DNA of 64,000 nucleotides from Portibacter lacus (GTDB lineage Bacteria > Bacteroidota > Bacteroidia > Chitinophagales > Saprospiraceae). The stretch is from positions 62,001-126,000 of the forward strand of contig NZ_JAJNKA010000011.1 in assembly GCF_021533215.1 (NCBI RefSeq), written 5' to 3'. Below the pieces are notes generated by a model that saw only the letters and a list, made by a program, of their open reading frames with translations, did no database searches and had not been told where the DNA came from. The position numbers and the translations under genes are program-made. Shown here piece after piece: positions 38,254 to 46,535 of the stretch (positions are counted from its first letter, which is position 1; each line of letters opens with the position of its first letter).

Positions 38254-38679
38254 TTAATCTTCGAAAACTTCGATGGATTTATTTTTATTGACAAAGTTGG
38301 TAAACTTGCCCTTAAATCTTGTCGCTCTTACTAAGTGATTATCAATCCAATGATAATTACCTCCTCTAGGCTTACCCATTAGAAGACCATGATATCTAAA
38401 TTTATGTTCTTTCAACCACTTTTCAGTGATTTTACGGTGTTCTTCAGTTCTAGAAGTAAAGAAAGTTATAATATGACCTTCTTCATACCATTGGTTGATA
38501 ATTTCTAAAGCGTCAGGATATGGAGAACATGTTCCCATTCTTTCCGGTTCTTCATTAGGAATATCATCGCAAATTGTACCGTCGATATCAATTAAAAAAT
38601 TCTTGATTTCGTCTGATAAAATTGGGCTTAATAATTTACCCTCTTCGTCTCTTAGGGTTTTTAAATCGTGATTACTCAT
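38254..38679 (-). CDS. HAD-superfamily phosphatase, small
   Basis: 141 aa. HAD motif I FLIDIDGTICDD (residues about 28-39), motif II FFTSRTEEH, and a lysine in MGKPRGGNYHWID before the last acidic position. There is no cap domain insertion of size. In databases relatives from Bacteroidota are sometimes named phosphoheptose-related, which I do not adopt. It follows the M23 peptidase gene by 4 bp and is probably cotranscribed. Substrate unknown. Confidence 0.8.
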   Translation of the reverse strand: MSNHDLKTLRDEEGKLLSPILSDEIKNFLIDIDGTICDDIPNEEPERMGTCSPYPDALEIINQWYEEGHIITFFTSRTEEHRKITEKWLKEHKFRYHGLLMGKPRGGNYHWIDNHLVRATRFKGKFTNFVNKNKSIEVFED

Positions 38680-38683
38680 TCGT

Positions 38684-39514
38684 CTAAAAGTTTATAAATT
38701 CTGTTGGATTAACCGGATGCCCATTGTACCAAAGCTCAAAGTGTAAATGAGGTCCGTCCGATAATGTTCCTGAATTGCCGATAATCGCTATCGCCTCTCC
38801 AGCTTGCACAAAACTACCAGCTTTTTTTAATAAAGAAGAATTATGCTTATAAAATGATACAATATTATTGGCATGCTGAATGGCTATGGTATTTCCTGAT
38901 TCTAATGTCCAATCGGAAGAAATGACGTAACCGTCCATGATTGCTTTAACTGCAGAATTTTTAGGACCGAGGATATCCACGCCGAAATGTTTCCTATTTG
39001 GATCGAATTCTGCACTAATAGGCCCGAGTAATGGCGTTAGCAAATAGTACTGACCTAATTTTGCCTTATTTACTATTTTCTTAGGGCTGCGATTCGTGTA
39101 TTCTTGATCTAGATCTAAGTTAATAGGAATGTTAGATGGATTTTCATCGAATGATTCTATCCTGCTATCTCCTTCAGAAGTCCCCACTAATCTAGTTTTG
39201 CTCCTTTCTAGATATTCATTCATCGCGAGGATATCATTTTCTAACTCTTCAGTCTTTTGTGTCAGCTCTATAAACTGTTTATTAGCTTCGACATCTCCAT
39301 AACCAGGTAGAAAGGTTTTTAAAGGTGTAAATACAAAAAGTAGAATAATTATAAGTCCAAGTAATACGAAGACACTACTCAGGAGCATATATAAGTTAAG
39401 TAAACTTAGCTTGTAAGTTGATACTTCTTGTAATGTCTCATCATCTAAAATTACCAAACGGTAATTCTGTTTGAGTTTATCTTTTTTCTTTCCTGTTAAT
39501 TCGTGTTCATCCAT
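38684..39514 (-). CDS. Membrane-anchored M23 peptidase (LytM domain)
   Basis: 276 aa from the ATG at 39514 (MDEHELTGKKK); a longer frame upstream adds 20 residues that would spoil the topology. A short cytoplasmic Lys-rich part, one membrane helix (about 48-70, MLLSSVFVLLGLIIILLFVF), a coiled-coil-like stretch (about 85-115), then the LytM domain. Zinc ligands lie in KHFGVDILG and GPHLHFELWYNG, so it should be an active endopeptidase. Many relatives sit next to sprE/porW as here. Divergent from sprE by 172 bp; a TTGACA-tat-TGTCAA palindrome (39548-39562) lies in the gap. Confidence 0.9.
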   Translation of the reverse strand: MDEHELTGKKKDKLKQNYRLVILDDETLQEVSTYKLSLLNLYMLLSSVFVLLGLIIILLFVFTPLKTFLPGYGDVEANKQFIELTQKTEELENDILAMNEYLERSKTRLVGTSEGDSRIESFDENPSNIPINLDLDQEYTNRSPKKIVNKAKLGQYYLLTPLLGPISAEFDPNRKHFGVDILGPKNSAVKAIMDGYVISSDWTLESGNTIAIQHANNIVSFYKHNSSLLKKAGSFVQAGEAIAIIGNSGTLSDGPHLHFELWYNGHPVNPTEFINF

Positions 39515-39547
39515 ATTCCCAATTATAACGTTGTTTTCGAGTATAAA

Positions 39548-39562
39548 TTGACATATTGTCAA
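39548..39562. promoter_or_regulatory. Inverted repeat TTGACA-tat-TGTCAA between M23 and sprE
   Basis: Perfect 6-bp arms with a 3-nt spacer, 34 bp upstream of the M23 ATG and 125 bp upstream of sprE. Candidate operator for one or both genes. A further hairpin CTGACA / TGTCAG at 39620-39640 lies in the presumed sprE leader. Confidence 0.35.
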
Positions 39563-39686
39563 AGAGAAAATCAATTTATAAAATAAATTTGCTCGATTTT
39601 TGTTATATCATATGTTGGTCTGACATTTTTGTTTTGTCAGGCCCCAAAGGTATTGAAAGTAATTTAAAAATAATAAATCTGATAGA

Positions 39687-42647
39687 TTGAGGCGGATTAT
39701 AGTTTTATTAGGGTTTTTAACGACAATTTTTCTAATTGAAGGGTGTACTGTTCAAAAGAAGAGAGGAGAGGTCGGTACGATAGGAAAGATTTATCATAAT
39801 ACCACTGCGAAGTTTAATGGTTATTTTAATGCAGATGTCTTAATGCAAGAAGCAGAGGCGTCGCTTACTTCTCAATATCAAGAGAATTATAATCAACTTT
39901 TACCATTGTATCCATATACGGCGACTAATGATGCGAAATCGGTAAGTGCTAATTTAGATAAGGCTATTGAAAAAGTTTCTATAGCAGCGACGATTCATGA
40001 ACCAAGTCAATGGGTAGACGATTGCTACGTTTTACTTGGAAAGGCGCAATACTTAAAGCAAGACTATGAGTCTGCAGAGAAGACTTTTGAATTTTTTGTA
40101 GATGAATTTGATCCGCTGAACAAGAGGAAGTCAAAATTAAAAGATACAAAGAAAGAAAAGAAAAAGACTACACGAAAGTCTACTCGTCGACCTACGACTA
40201 AGAAGAAAAAAGCACCGAAGAAGAAACGAGAAACTACAAAGAAAAAAACAAAAAAGAAAAAGACTAAAAAGGCTGGGACTAAAAAAAGAACTAGTAAGCC
40301 AGGAAGCAAGAAGAGACCTGAAAAAACAGAAAGTAAGGCGACAGAATCTACTACAGAACGTTCTACAACGACGGAGACAACCTCAACGGTTGAAGCAGAC
40401 AAAGGTACTCCATCAACTAAATCTACCAATACAAAAAGTACAAACCCACCTAATTCAGATCCTAAAGAAGTTGTTTCTTCCGCTGAGAAGAATGAGATGT
40501 TCGGGCACAAGCCTGTGTATCAGGAAGGAATATTATGGTTAGCAAGAACTTATGTTCATAGAGAGCGCTTTTCACTTGCAAGTTATTACTTAGATAAAGT
40601 AGAAGGTGACGCTGGAACTCCAGAGGATGTCAGAAGGGAAATACCAGTTGTCCGTTCATTTTACCATATTAAGAAGAAGGAGTATAGTGAGGCTATTATT
40701 TCACTTAATCAAGCTATAGAACTAAGCAAAAACAAAGATGAGAAGGCAAGATTTACCTTCATTATAGCGCAGCTAAATCAGCAATTAGGAAGACAAGATA
40801 AAGCATTCGACGCATATAATGCGGTGATCAAAATGCATCCTGCATATGAGATGGAATTTAATGCGGCATTGAATTTATCTAAGGCAGCATGGGCTTCTGG
40901 TCAAGAAACGGCTGAAACGACAATGAAGCGTCTAGAGAAAATGGCGAAGGAAGAGAAGAATTTCGAATATAGAGATCAGATCTACTATACCATGGGAACG
41001 ATAAATCTCAAATTGAAACAAAGAGACTTAGCGATAGAAAATTTTAGACAGTCGATCAAGTACAATGTTGGAAATGGATCTCAAAGTGCTGAATCTTACT
41101 ATGCACTTGCGACTTATTTTTATGATGAGGAAGATTACGCAGATGCAAAGTATCACTATGATAGTACATTGATTACCCTTCCGAAATCTGACGAGCGATA
41201 TGATGATGTGAAGCGAAAGAGTGAAAACTTAAAAGATATTGCTACGAATATTTCTATGATAGAGCTGCAAGACAGTTTGTTAAGGGTTAGTGAAATGGGA
41301 CCTGAAGAGCAGAAGAAGATTGCTGCGGCATTGAAAAAGAAAAAAGAGATGGCTTCTAAACCTAAGACTGCCACTTTAAGTAAAGGTGCTAATGTTGCTA
41401 ATGCCATTTCAGTAAGCAGTGTCGGAGGTGCTTCAGGAGGAGGAAAGAAAAGTGATTTTTTCGCTTATGATCTAAATAAAGTGCGTCGAGGTCAAAATGA
41501 TTTCAGAAAGAAATGGGGTTCTAGGAACTTAGAAGATGACTGGAGAAGGTCTAATAAAACATCAAGTACTATCGATGCGGAATCTTCGGAAGAGCAGATC
41601 GCAAAACGCATGACCGATGAAGAAGTACAAGCACTTTTATCTGGAGTACCTTTCAGTGCAAAAGCTAAATTGGTTGCTAATAATAAAATCGAAGAGGCTT
41701 ATTTTAATTTAGGAAAGCTATACAGAACCAAATTAGAACAGTTTAGTAAATCAGCGGAGTCGTTAGAAGAATTGTATCGAAGAAATGCAAAAACGATGTT
41801 AGCCGAGGAAGCTTACTATTATTCTTACTTGTCTTATATGGATTTGAAAAACACTGCAAAAGCAAATTATTATAAGGATAAATTGGTAGCAGAATTCCCA
41901 GATTCTAAGTATACTCTTTCTATTACCGATCCAAATTATGGAGATAAGCAATTAAATGAAGCTAAGAAAGTGGAACGGAAGTATGAGCAAGCTTATAGTT
42001 TGTTTGAAGATGGTGAATATGCAAGTGCTAAAGGTTTATTAATAGAATTAGCGAATGAAGACAATGAAAAATTGAAGGGACTGAGCGCAAAAATTGACCT
42101 ATTATCTGCAATGTGTGTTGCTAATTTAGAAGGTGAAGCTGCTTATATTACTTCGCTTAATTACGTTGTGAAGAAGCATCCGAATACTCCCGAAGAAGCA
42201 AGAGCAAAGGAAATACTTAGATTTGTAAAAGGAGATAAAAAAGCGTTCGATCCGATATTATACAATGAGTCTGGTGAAGACTTTAAGGTAGAGCCGGATA
42301 AGTTGCACTACGTTATTGTGATCTTATACTCTAAGAGTAGTAAGGACATGACGACTTCTAAAATTGACATCAGTACTTTCAATCAAAAGAACTTTAAAGA
42401 TGACAAGCTTAAGATTTCTAGCATTTACTTAAATAAAGATGAAGGTTCACAAATCATTTTGGTTCGTAAGTTTAGCAATCAATTAACAGCGATGGAATAC
42501 CATCAGAAAGCTGTTGAAGCGGAGGAAGGTTTTATTTCAAAGGATCTAGAGTATGAAGTTTTTGCGGTTACGCAGAAAAGTTATAGAGAGATTGTTAAGC
42601 AGAGATCAGCAGATTCTTATAGAGGGTTTTTCGAAGCAAATTACTAG
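39687..42647 (+). CDS. sprE: SprE/PorW-type T9SS and gliding lipoprotein with TPR repeats
   Basis: 986 aa. The only sensible start is TTG at 39687: no ATG or GTG lies between the upstream in-frame stop (39660) and the signal peptide RRIIVLLGFLTTIFLIEGC, whose lipobox is IEGC. The family start IYHNTTAKFNGYFNADVL and QENYNQLLPLYPY is typical of SprE/PorW, which link T9SS periplasmic and outer-membrane parts. TPR-like repeats cover about 105-140 and 275-550, and again 665-850. Residues about 146-270 form a Lys/Thr/Ser-rich insert that I do not know from this family. A final domain of about 90 residues (HYVIVILYSKSS) resembles a secreted SPOR-like fold. Confidence 0.82.
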   Translation: MRRIIVLLGFLTTIFLIEGCTVQKKRGEVGTIGKIYHNTTAKFNGYFNADVLMQEAEASLTSQYQENYNQLLPLYPYTATNDAKSVSANLDKAIEKVSIAATIHEPSQWVDDCYVLLGKAQYLKQDYESAEKTFEFFVDEFDPLNKRKSKLKDTKKEKKKTTRKSTRRPTTKKKKAPKKKRETTKKKTKKKKTKKAGTKKRTSKPGSKKRPEKTESKATESTTERSTTTETTSTVEADKGTPSTKSTNTKSTNPPNSDPKEVVSSAEKNEMFGHKPVYQEGILWLARTYVHRERFSLASYYLDKVEGDAGTPEDVRREIPVVRSFYHIKKKEYSEAIISLNQAIELSKNKDEKARFTFIIAQLNQQLGRQDKAFDAYNAVIKMHPAYEMEFNAALNLSKAAWASGQETAETTMKRLEKMAKEEKNFEYRDQIYYTMGTINLKLKQRDLAIENFRQSIKYNVGNGSQSAESYYALATYFYDEEDYADAKYHYDSTLITLPKSDERYDDVKRKSENLKDIATNISMIELQDSLLRVSEMGPEEQKKIAAALKKKKEMASKPKTATLSKGANVANAISVSSVGGASGGGKKSDFFAYDLNKVRRGQNDFRKKWGSRNLEDDWRRSNKTSSTIDAESSEEQIAKRMTDEEVQALLSGVPFSAKAKLVANNKIEEAYFNLGKLYRTKLEQFSKSAESLEELYRRNAKTMLAEEAYYYSYLSYMDLKNTAKANYYKDKLVAEFPDSKYTLSITDPNYGDKQLNEAKKVERKYEQAYSLFEDGEYASAKGLLIELANEDNEKLKGLSAKIDLLSAMCVANLEGEAAYITSLNYVVKKHPNTPEEARAKEILRFVKGDKKAFDPILYNESGEDFKVEPDKLHYVIVILYSKSSKDMTTSKIDISTFNQKNFKDDKLKISSIYLNKDEGSQIILVRKFSNQLTAMEYHQKAVEAEEGFISKDLEYEVFAVTQKSYREIVKQRSADSYRGFFEANY

Positions 42648-42670
42648 ACTGATGATATTCATCTCTTGAA

Positions 42671-43097
42671 ATTAACAACTTCACGGTATTACCTCAAGTG
42701 AGTCTATGAATGTTTTATTAATCTGCGTCATCACTGAAATCTGCGGGAAACTTTTTCCACGATCCAACAACTATCTTTCGATTACCGTGATCATTTGATA
42801 GGCTGACTTCAGGTCAGGCTATCAGATCATTAATACAACTTCATGGTATCACCTCAAGTGAGGCTATGAATATTTCATTAATCAGCTTAATCTGCGTACT
42901 TAGCGAAATCTGCGGGAAACTTTTTCCACGATCCAACAACCATCATTCGATTTCCATGATCATTTGATAGCTGACTTCAGATCAGTCTATCAGATCATAA
43001 TTAATAACTTCATAGTATCACCACAAGTGAAGCTATGAATACTTTATTAATCAGCTTAATCTGCGTACTCAGCGAAATCTGCGGGAAACTTTTTCCA
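42671..43097. repeat. Three tandem 160-169-bp units with REP-type cores
   Basis: Units begin at about 42671, 42830 and 43000; the third is cut short at about 43097. Each holds a core hairpin (42680-42710, 42840-42870, 43009-43039) of the same type as at RAYT, then a block with AATCTGCG and GAAATCTGCGGGAAAC. Units 1 and 2 also hold a palindrome GATAG-(G)CTGAC-ttcag-GTCAG-CTATC. They fill nearly all of the 471-bp gap 42648-43118 between sprE and the AtpI-like gene. Confidence 0.88.
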
Positions 43098-43118
43098 ATA
43101 TCCATTATCCATTATCCA

Positions 43119-43499
43119 CTATTTCCCCTTCGCCAACTTAGTCAGAAAGTAGGTTTCGAAAATAGTATAACTAAGATAGATGACCAGAAAAGGCAGAAGA
43201 AAAGCTCTAGATTCGATCTGATAAGCTTTCTTGTAGATGAAGACAATAGCAACGCACATGAACATTTTAATGATCATGTTACCGACGATGATATTATTAA
43301 ATGAGTACTTGTTAGAACTGCTTGCTGCAGAAGTACCCAAAGTATACATCAAGTAAGACAATCCAAAGAATGCGATGATCGCATAGATAGAGAAATCAGT
43401 GAATTTTCCAATTTCACCGTGGCCATGAATTAGTAGAACGATAGCAAGAAGAGCTATCGTAAGGCCAAAAAGGTATTTTAAGAAATTGGATTTAGACAT
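43119..43499 (-). CDS. AtpI-like four-helix membrane protein
   Basis: 126 aa with four predicted membrane helices (about 8-26, 36-53, 68-88, 98-120), basic ends, and the layout of the ATP synthase assembly protein AtpI. The match is by topology, size and context rather than by a sharp motif. In many Bacteroidota it stands between AtpZ and atpB. Here atpB is missing and sprE lies convergently behind the repeat block. Its ATG overlaps the AtpZ-like stop by one base. Confidence 0.6.
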   Translation of the reverse strand: MSKSNFLKYLFGLTIALLAIVLLIHGHGEIGKFTDFSIYAIIAFFGLSYLMYTLGTSAASSSNKYSFNNIIVGNMIIKMFMCVAIVFIYKKAYQIESRAFLLPFLVIYLSYTIFETYFLTKLAKGK

Positions 43500-43708
43500 T
43501 AACCTACATCTTTATAGACTTTATAAAGATAAGCCGCTAATCCTATAATTATAAATATGAGCATAAAAACTGGTTTTTCTAATGCTAGATAGGCGTCCAG
43601 TTTTTTACCAAGCCATAGTAAAAGAAAAAGCAACACAAATAATTGTGTTGCCATTCCCATATATTTTAATAAATCGTTTCGTTTATTTTCTTTTCCAGTT
43701 TTAGGCAT
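43499..43708 (-). CDS. AtpZ/AtpI-family two-helix membrane protein
   Basis: 69 aa. Two membrane helices (about 18-34 and 46-63) joined by GKKLDAYLALEKPVFMLIF, the recognisable core of the AtpZ (F0F1-ATPase subunit, putative) family thought to help assemble F-type ATPase or transport Mg/Ca. The start overlaps the bactofilin stop by 8 nt and the stop overlaps the next start, so the three genes are translated as a coupled set. Confidence 0.8.
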   Translation of the reverse strand: MPKTGKENKRNDLLKYMGMATQLFVLLFLLLWLGKKLDAYLALEKPVFMLIFIIIGLAAYLYKVYKDVG

Positions 43709-44159
43709 TGAGCACTAAATCTTTCTTGATTCCAGAAGGTTTGTTTTTATTGCTATTTACATTCGAAAGCGTCTGTCCTCCCATCTGGCATTTCACATTA
43801 AAGATTGCACCAGACTGAACTAGAAGCTTATCTGTAACGATTTCACCAGTGATCTTAGCCGTATCTTTTACAGAAAGTAATTCTTTAACTTTCAACGCTC
43901 CATTGAAATTTCCTTCTATCAAAGCATTAACACAATCTATCTCACCATCTACAGTTCCTGATGGTCCGATGATCACTTTACCTTTACAATTCAAGTTACC
44001 TATTAATGTTCCATCTATACGGAAATCATTATCAGCTTTTACAGTACCATCTAATTGTGTACCTGCAACTAATGAATTACTTGAGTTAGAAGGAGGCGCT
44101 GTGCTTCCAGATCTCTTTTGAGCAGCTTGTTCTTTCTTTGAATCTTTATTTCCGAACAT
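43701..44159 (-). CDS. Bactofilin-family cytoskeletal protein
   Basis: 152 aa. A right-handed beta-helix with repeating strands: NSLVAGTQLDGTVKADNDFR, IDGTLIGNLNCKGKVIIGPS, GTVDGEIDCVNALIEGNF and AKITGEIVTDKLLVQSGA. Disordered Lys- and Ser-rich tails flank it, as usual. Bactofilins polymerise without nucleotide and often position cell-wall enzymes; the nearby M23 peptidase on the other side of sprE fits that theme. First of a coupled three-gene unit. Confidence 0.93.
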   Translation of the reverse strand: MFGNKDSKKEQAAQKRSGSTAPPSNSSNSLVAGTQLDGTVKADNDFRIDGTLIGNLNCKGKVIIGPSGTVDGEIDCVNALIEGNFNGALKVKELLSVKDTAKITGEIVTDKLLVQSGAIFNVKCQMGGQTLSNVNSNKNKPSGIKKDLVLNA

Positions 44160-44284
44160 CTTGAATTAATTTTAACCTTTTAAAAATGTAAAATAAGATA
44201 TGTTTACCACATTTAATAAAAAATAGTGCAGCATATTTAATTTTTACAATATATGTCGTCACCGACATTTAGAATAAAAAGGAC

Positions 44285-45331
44285 TTAAAATTTAGGACAG
44301 TAAACCCCTCTGTTTTCAGGACCGCAAATTGTATAAACAAGTGAAAATTCGAAAGCTCCATTTCCATATGTTGCAGCCGTTAATGACGAAACATTGATGT
44401 CATAACTGAATCCTATTCCATATTCCTCGTAATCAATTCTTGTTGCTAATACAATTGCATCTACATGGATTCCACCAGATTCTTGTCGGCCGACCCTTGT
44501 CCAAGCACCCGCTTGCCATGACTGACCTCCATTTCTGCTTTTTCCCATTGCGAACCTTAGTGAAGTACCAAGATTAAACTCTCTGTGTGGTCCTTGAAAC
44601 ATTGCAACAACGTTAGGAACCAAAGAAATTCTATTTCTAATCAAAAATTGACCACCCGCGTGAAAAGTAAATCTGCTCGCTAATGGCTCAAATGAACCTT
44701 GGTAGAAACTCTGATTAGGTTGATTTAGGTGATGGAAAGCTCCACCAACATAATAATTTGTGTTTTTATCGATAACACTGAACCAAAGAAGTCCAGCTGA
44801 TATATCTCCAAAAAGGAAGTTGTATCTCTCTAATGACTCATTAGTAGGGCACGTAGGACAGAATCCTCCATTACCATCATGCTGAGATCCCCACTGAAGA
44901 TTATCTTGTCTTATTCCTCTATTAGCAAGTGCAGCTTCTGCTCCAATTACTAAGTAATGTGATTTCTTTCTATATCCTCCCATTTTCTTACTGTAAGAAA
45001 GCGAAAGTCCTCCATGCTGAGTGCCGAATCTAGAAGATCCTGCAACATCACCATAAAATGATCCTCCGATACCAAAATAATCAGATCGTCCTACAGGTAC
45101 TTTTTGATCGTATGATGCGGAGTAAGTATTATATGCATTTGAACCTAAGGCTTGTGCCCATTGATTTCTGTAGTTAGCCACGAAACGCGTATTACAGTTC
45201 ATAACCCCCGTTAATGCAGGGTTAAGGTTTAATGGTGACATGTAAAACTGGGAAAAGTGTATATCCTGAGCACTTACACCAGCACACATTAAAACCGTAA
45301 AAAGAATGAATAGGTATTTTTTAAATTTCAT
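44285..45331 (-). CDS. PorP/SprF-family T9SS outer-membrane protein
   Basis: 348 aa. Signal peptide ending MCAGVSAQ, then the family hallmark HFSQFYMSPLNLNPALTG and VANYRNQWAQAL. The remainder is a beta-barrel ending in FEFSLVYTI and a short Cys-containing tail. PorP/SprF proteins work in T9SS secretion or in the export and attachment of specific cargo such as SprB; many paralogues exist per genome, so this need not be the core PorP. It may serve one of the T9SS cargo genes in the window. TAATTTTG at 45364-45371 is a possible promoter box. Confidence 0.9.
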   Translation of the reverse strand: MKFKKYLFILFTVLMCAGVSAQDIHFSQFYMSPLNLNPALTGVMNCNTRFVANYRNQWAQALGSNAYNTYSASYDQKVPVGRSDYFGIGGSFYGDVAGSSRFGTQHGGLSLSYSKKMGGYRKKSHYLVIGAEAALANRGIRQDNLQWGSQHDGNGGFCPTCPTNESLERYNFLFGDISAGLLWFSVIDKNTNYYVGGAFHHLNQPNQSFYQGSFEPLASRFTFHAGGQFLIRNRISLVPNVVAMFQGPHREFNLGTSLRFAMGKSRNGGQSWQAGAWTRVGRQESGGIHVDAIVLATRIDYEEYGIGFSYDINVSSLTAATYGNGAFEFSLVYTICGPENRGVYCPKF

Positions 45332-45451
45332 AGTTTAAAGTTTCGAGGTCTTAACATCAAAGGCAAAATTAATCATTTATTCGGTGTATTTCTATTTTTG
45401 TATACATATTAAAGACATTATAATTTGATAAACCCCCCATTATTAGACGTA

Positions 45452-46534
45452 TTAATTTTGCATTTTCCACATCGCTCCGAACTCTTCCACAAGGATATTG
45501 TCAAAATAATCTGCCTTTTCGAATAATTCTCTAAATAATTTAACGCCAGTTTCCTGATTCAAGTATTGATCGAAGATTAAAAGTGAAAGTATAATATCTT
45601 GATCTTTTATTGACAAACTAAATCCTTCTAACTGATGATTTTGTCGTAGCAGATATTTATAAATTGAATTTATACCTTCTGATGGCAATTCACACAAATA
45701 AGCATCACAAATATTAAGCCCGTTTTTCGAATTGTACGAAATGTTAATTCGCGCACTCCCTCTCGTTATTTGCCAATTCTTAGGACCTCTTCTTGCTAAC
45801 TTTACCTCATAGCCGAGCTCAGTCAACATCGATTCTAAAATTTTAGAAACGCCCATAGGCTCGTAAGGTTCTATGGATTTAATCAGTCTTATGGATGCAC
45901 CACAATGTGGACAATAATCCATATTAGTAGATTCTTCGAAAACGATGTTCAGACATGAATTACATCGAACACCTGGCAAGTTGCCGCCTTTCTTGAAATC
46001 ATGTAAGGTATCTAGTAAATATCTGACCGGAAGTGAAAAACCAATATTGTTCCCATCTCGTATCACGAATGTGTTAATTCCAATAACGCTTCCGTCTCTA
46101 TCAAGTAAGGGCCCACCACTATTTCCAGGGTTGATCGCTGCATCATGTTGGATATAAGTGATTCCGGATTGCTCATGCAAGAGATTACTGATAATCCCTG
46201 TGGTAACCGTGTATTTTAATCCATAGGGATGTCCGATCGCAATCACTGGATTTCCTTCTGATAAATCCCCGATTCTCTCTACATCAACTTTTAAATGTTT
46301 CAATTCTGGCGGTGCTGATATAAAGGCAATATCAAATTTAGGATCGATGTAAATGACATCTACTATCTGTTTCTTGAAAACCCGCCCATCAATTGCAACT
46401 TCCGCATTATCTCTGACCACATGTTCATTCGTAACGATAACATCATAATCACTGATGTAGAAACCCGTCCCAGTGCTGTAAGGTGTAGCGATCTGAATAA
46501 CAATATCTTTATATATTTCTATAATTTCTTCCAT
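45452..46534 (-). CDS. Trypsin-like protease with zinc ribbon and YbjN/chaperone-like domain
   Basis: 360 aa, no signal peptide. Residues 1-180 are an HtrA-type protease with an intact triad: His38 in VTNEHVV, Asp68 in PKFDIAFI, Ser139 in NPGNSGGPLL. No PDZ domain follows. Instead Cys191-Cys194 and Cys208-Cys211 (CNSC, CPHC) form a zinc ribbon. Residues about 225-355 resemble the YbjN / type III chaperone-like fold (LLRQNHQLEGFSLSIKDQ, then LFEKADYFDNILVEEFG). Lack of an export signal suggests cytoplasmic action on specific partners. It follows the unknown gene at 46536 with a 1-bp gap, so the two are a unit. Confidence 0.85.
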   Translation of the reverse strand: MEEIIEIYKDIVIQIATPYSTGTGFYISDYDVIVTNEHVVRDNAEVAIDGRVFKKQIVDVIYIDPKFDIAFISAPPELKHLKVDVERIGDLSEGNPVIAIGHPYGLKYTVTTGIISNLLHEQSGITYIQHDAAINPGNSGGPLLDRDGSVIGINTFVIRDGNNIGFSLPVRYLLDTLHDFKKGGNLPGVRCNSCLNIVFEESTNMDYCPHCGASIRLIKSIEPYEPMGVSKILESMLTELGYEVKLARRGPKNWQITRGSARINISYNSKNGLNICDAYLCELPSEGINSIYKYLLRQNHQLEGFSLSIKDQDIILSLLIFDQYLNQETGVKLFRELFEKADYFDNILVEEFGAMWKMQN

Positions 46535-46535
46535 C

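Noticed and set aside
40064-40510. Open frame of 148 codons on the minus strand
   Set aside because: It is the complement of the Lys-rich repeat region of sprE; its Val/Phe-rich translation follows from AAG/AAA codons read backwards.
43035-43304. Open frame of 89 codons on the plus strand after sprE
   Set aside because: It begins within the tandem repeat and overlaps the AtpI-like gene in antisense.
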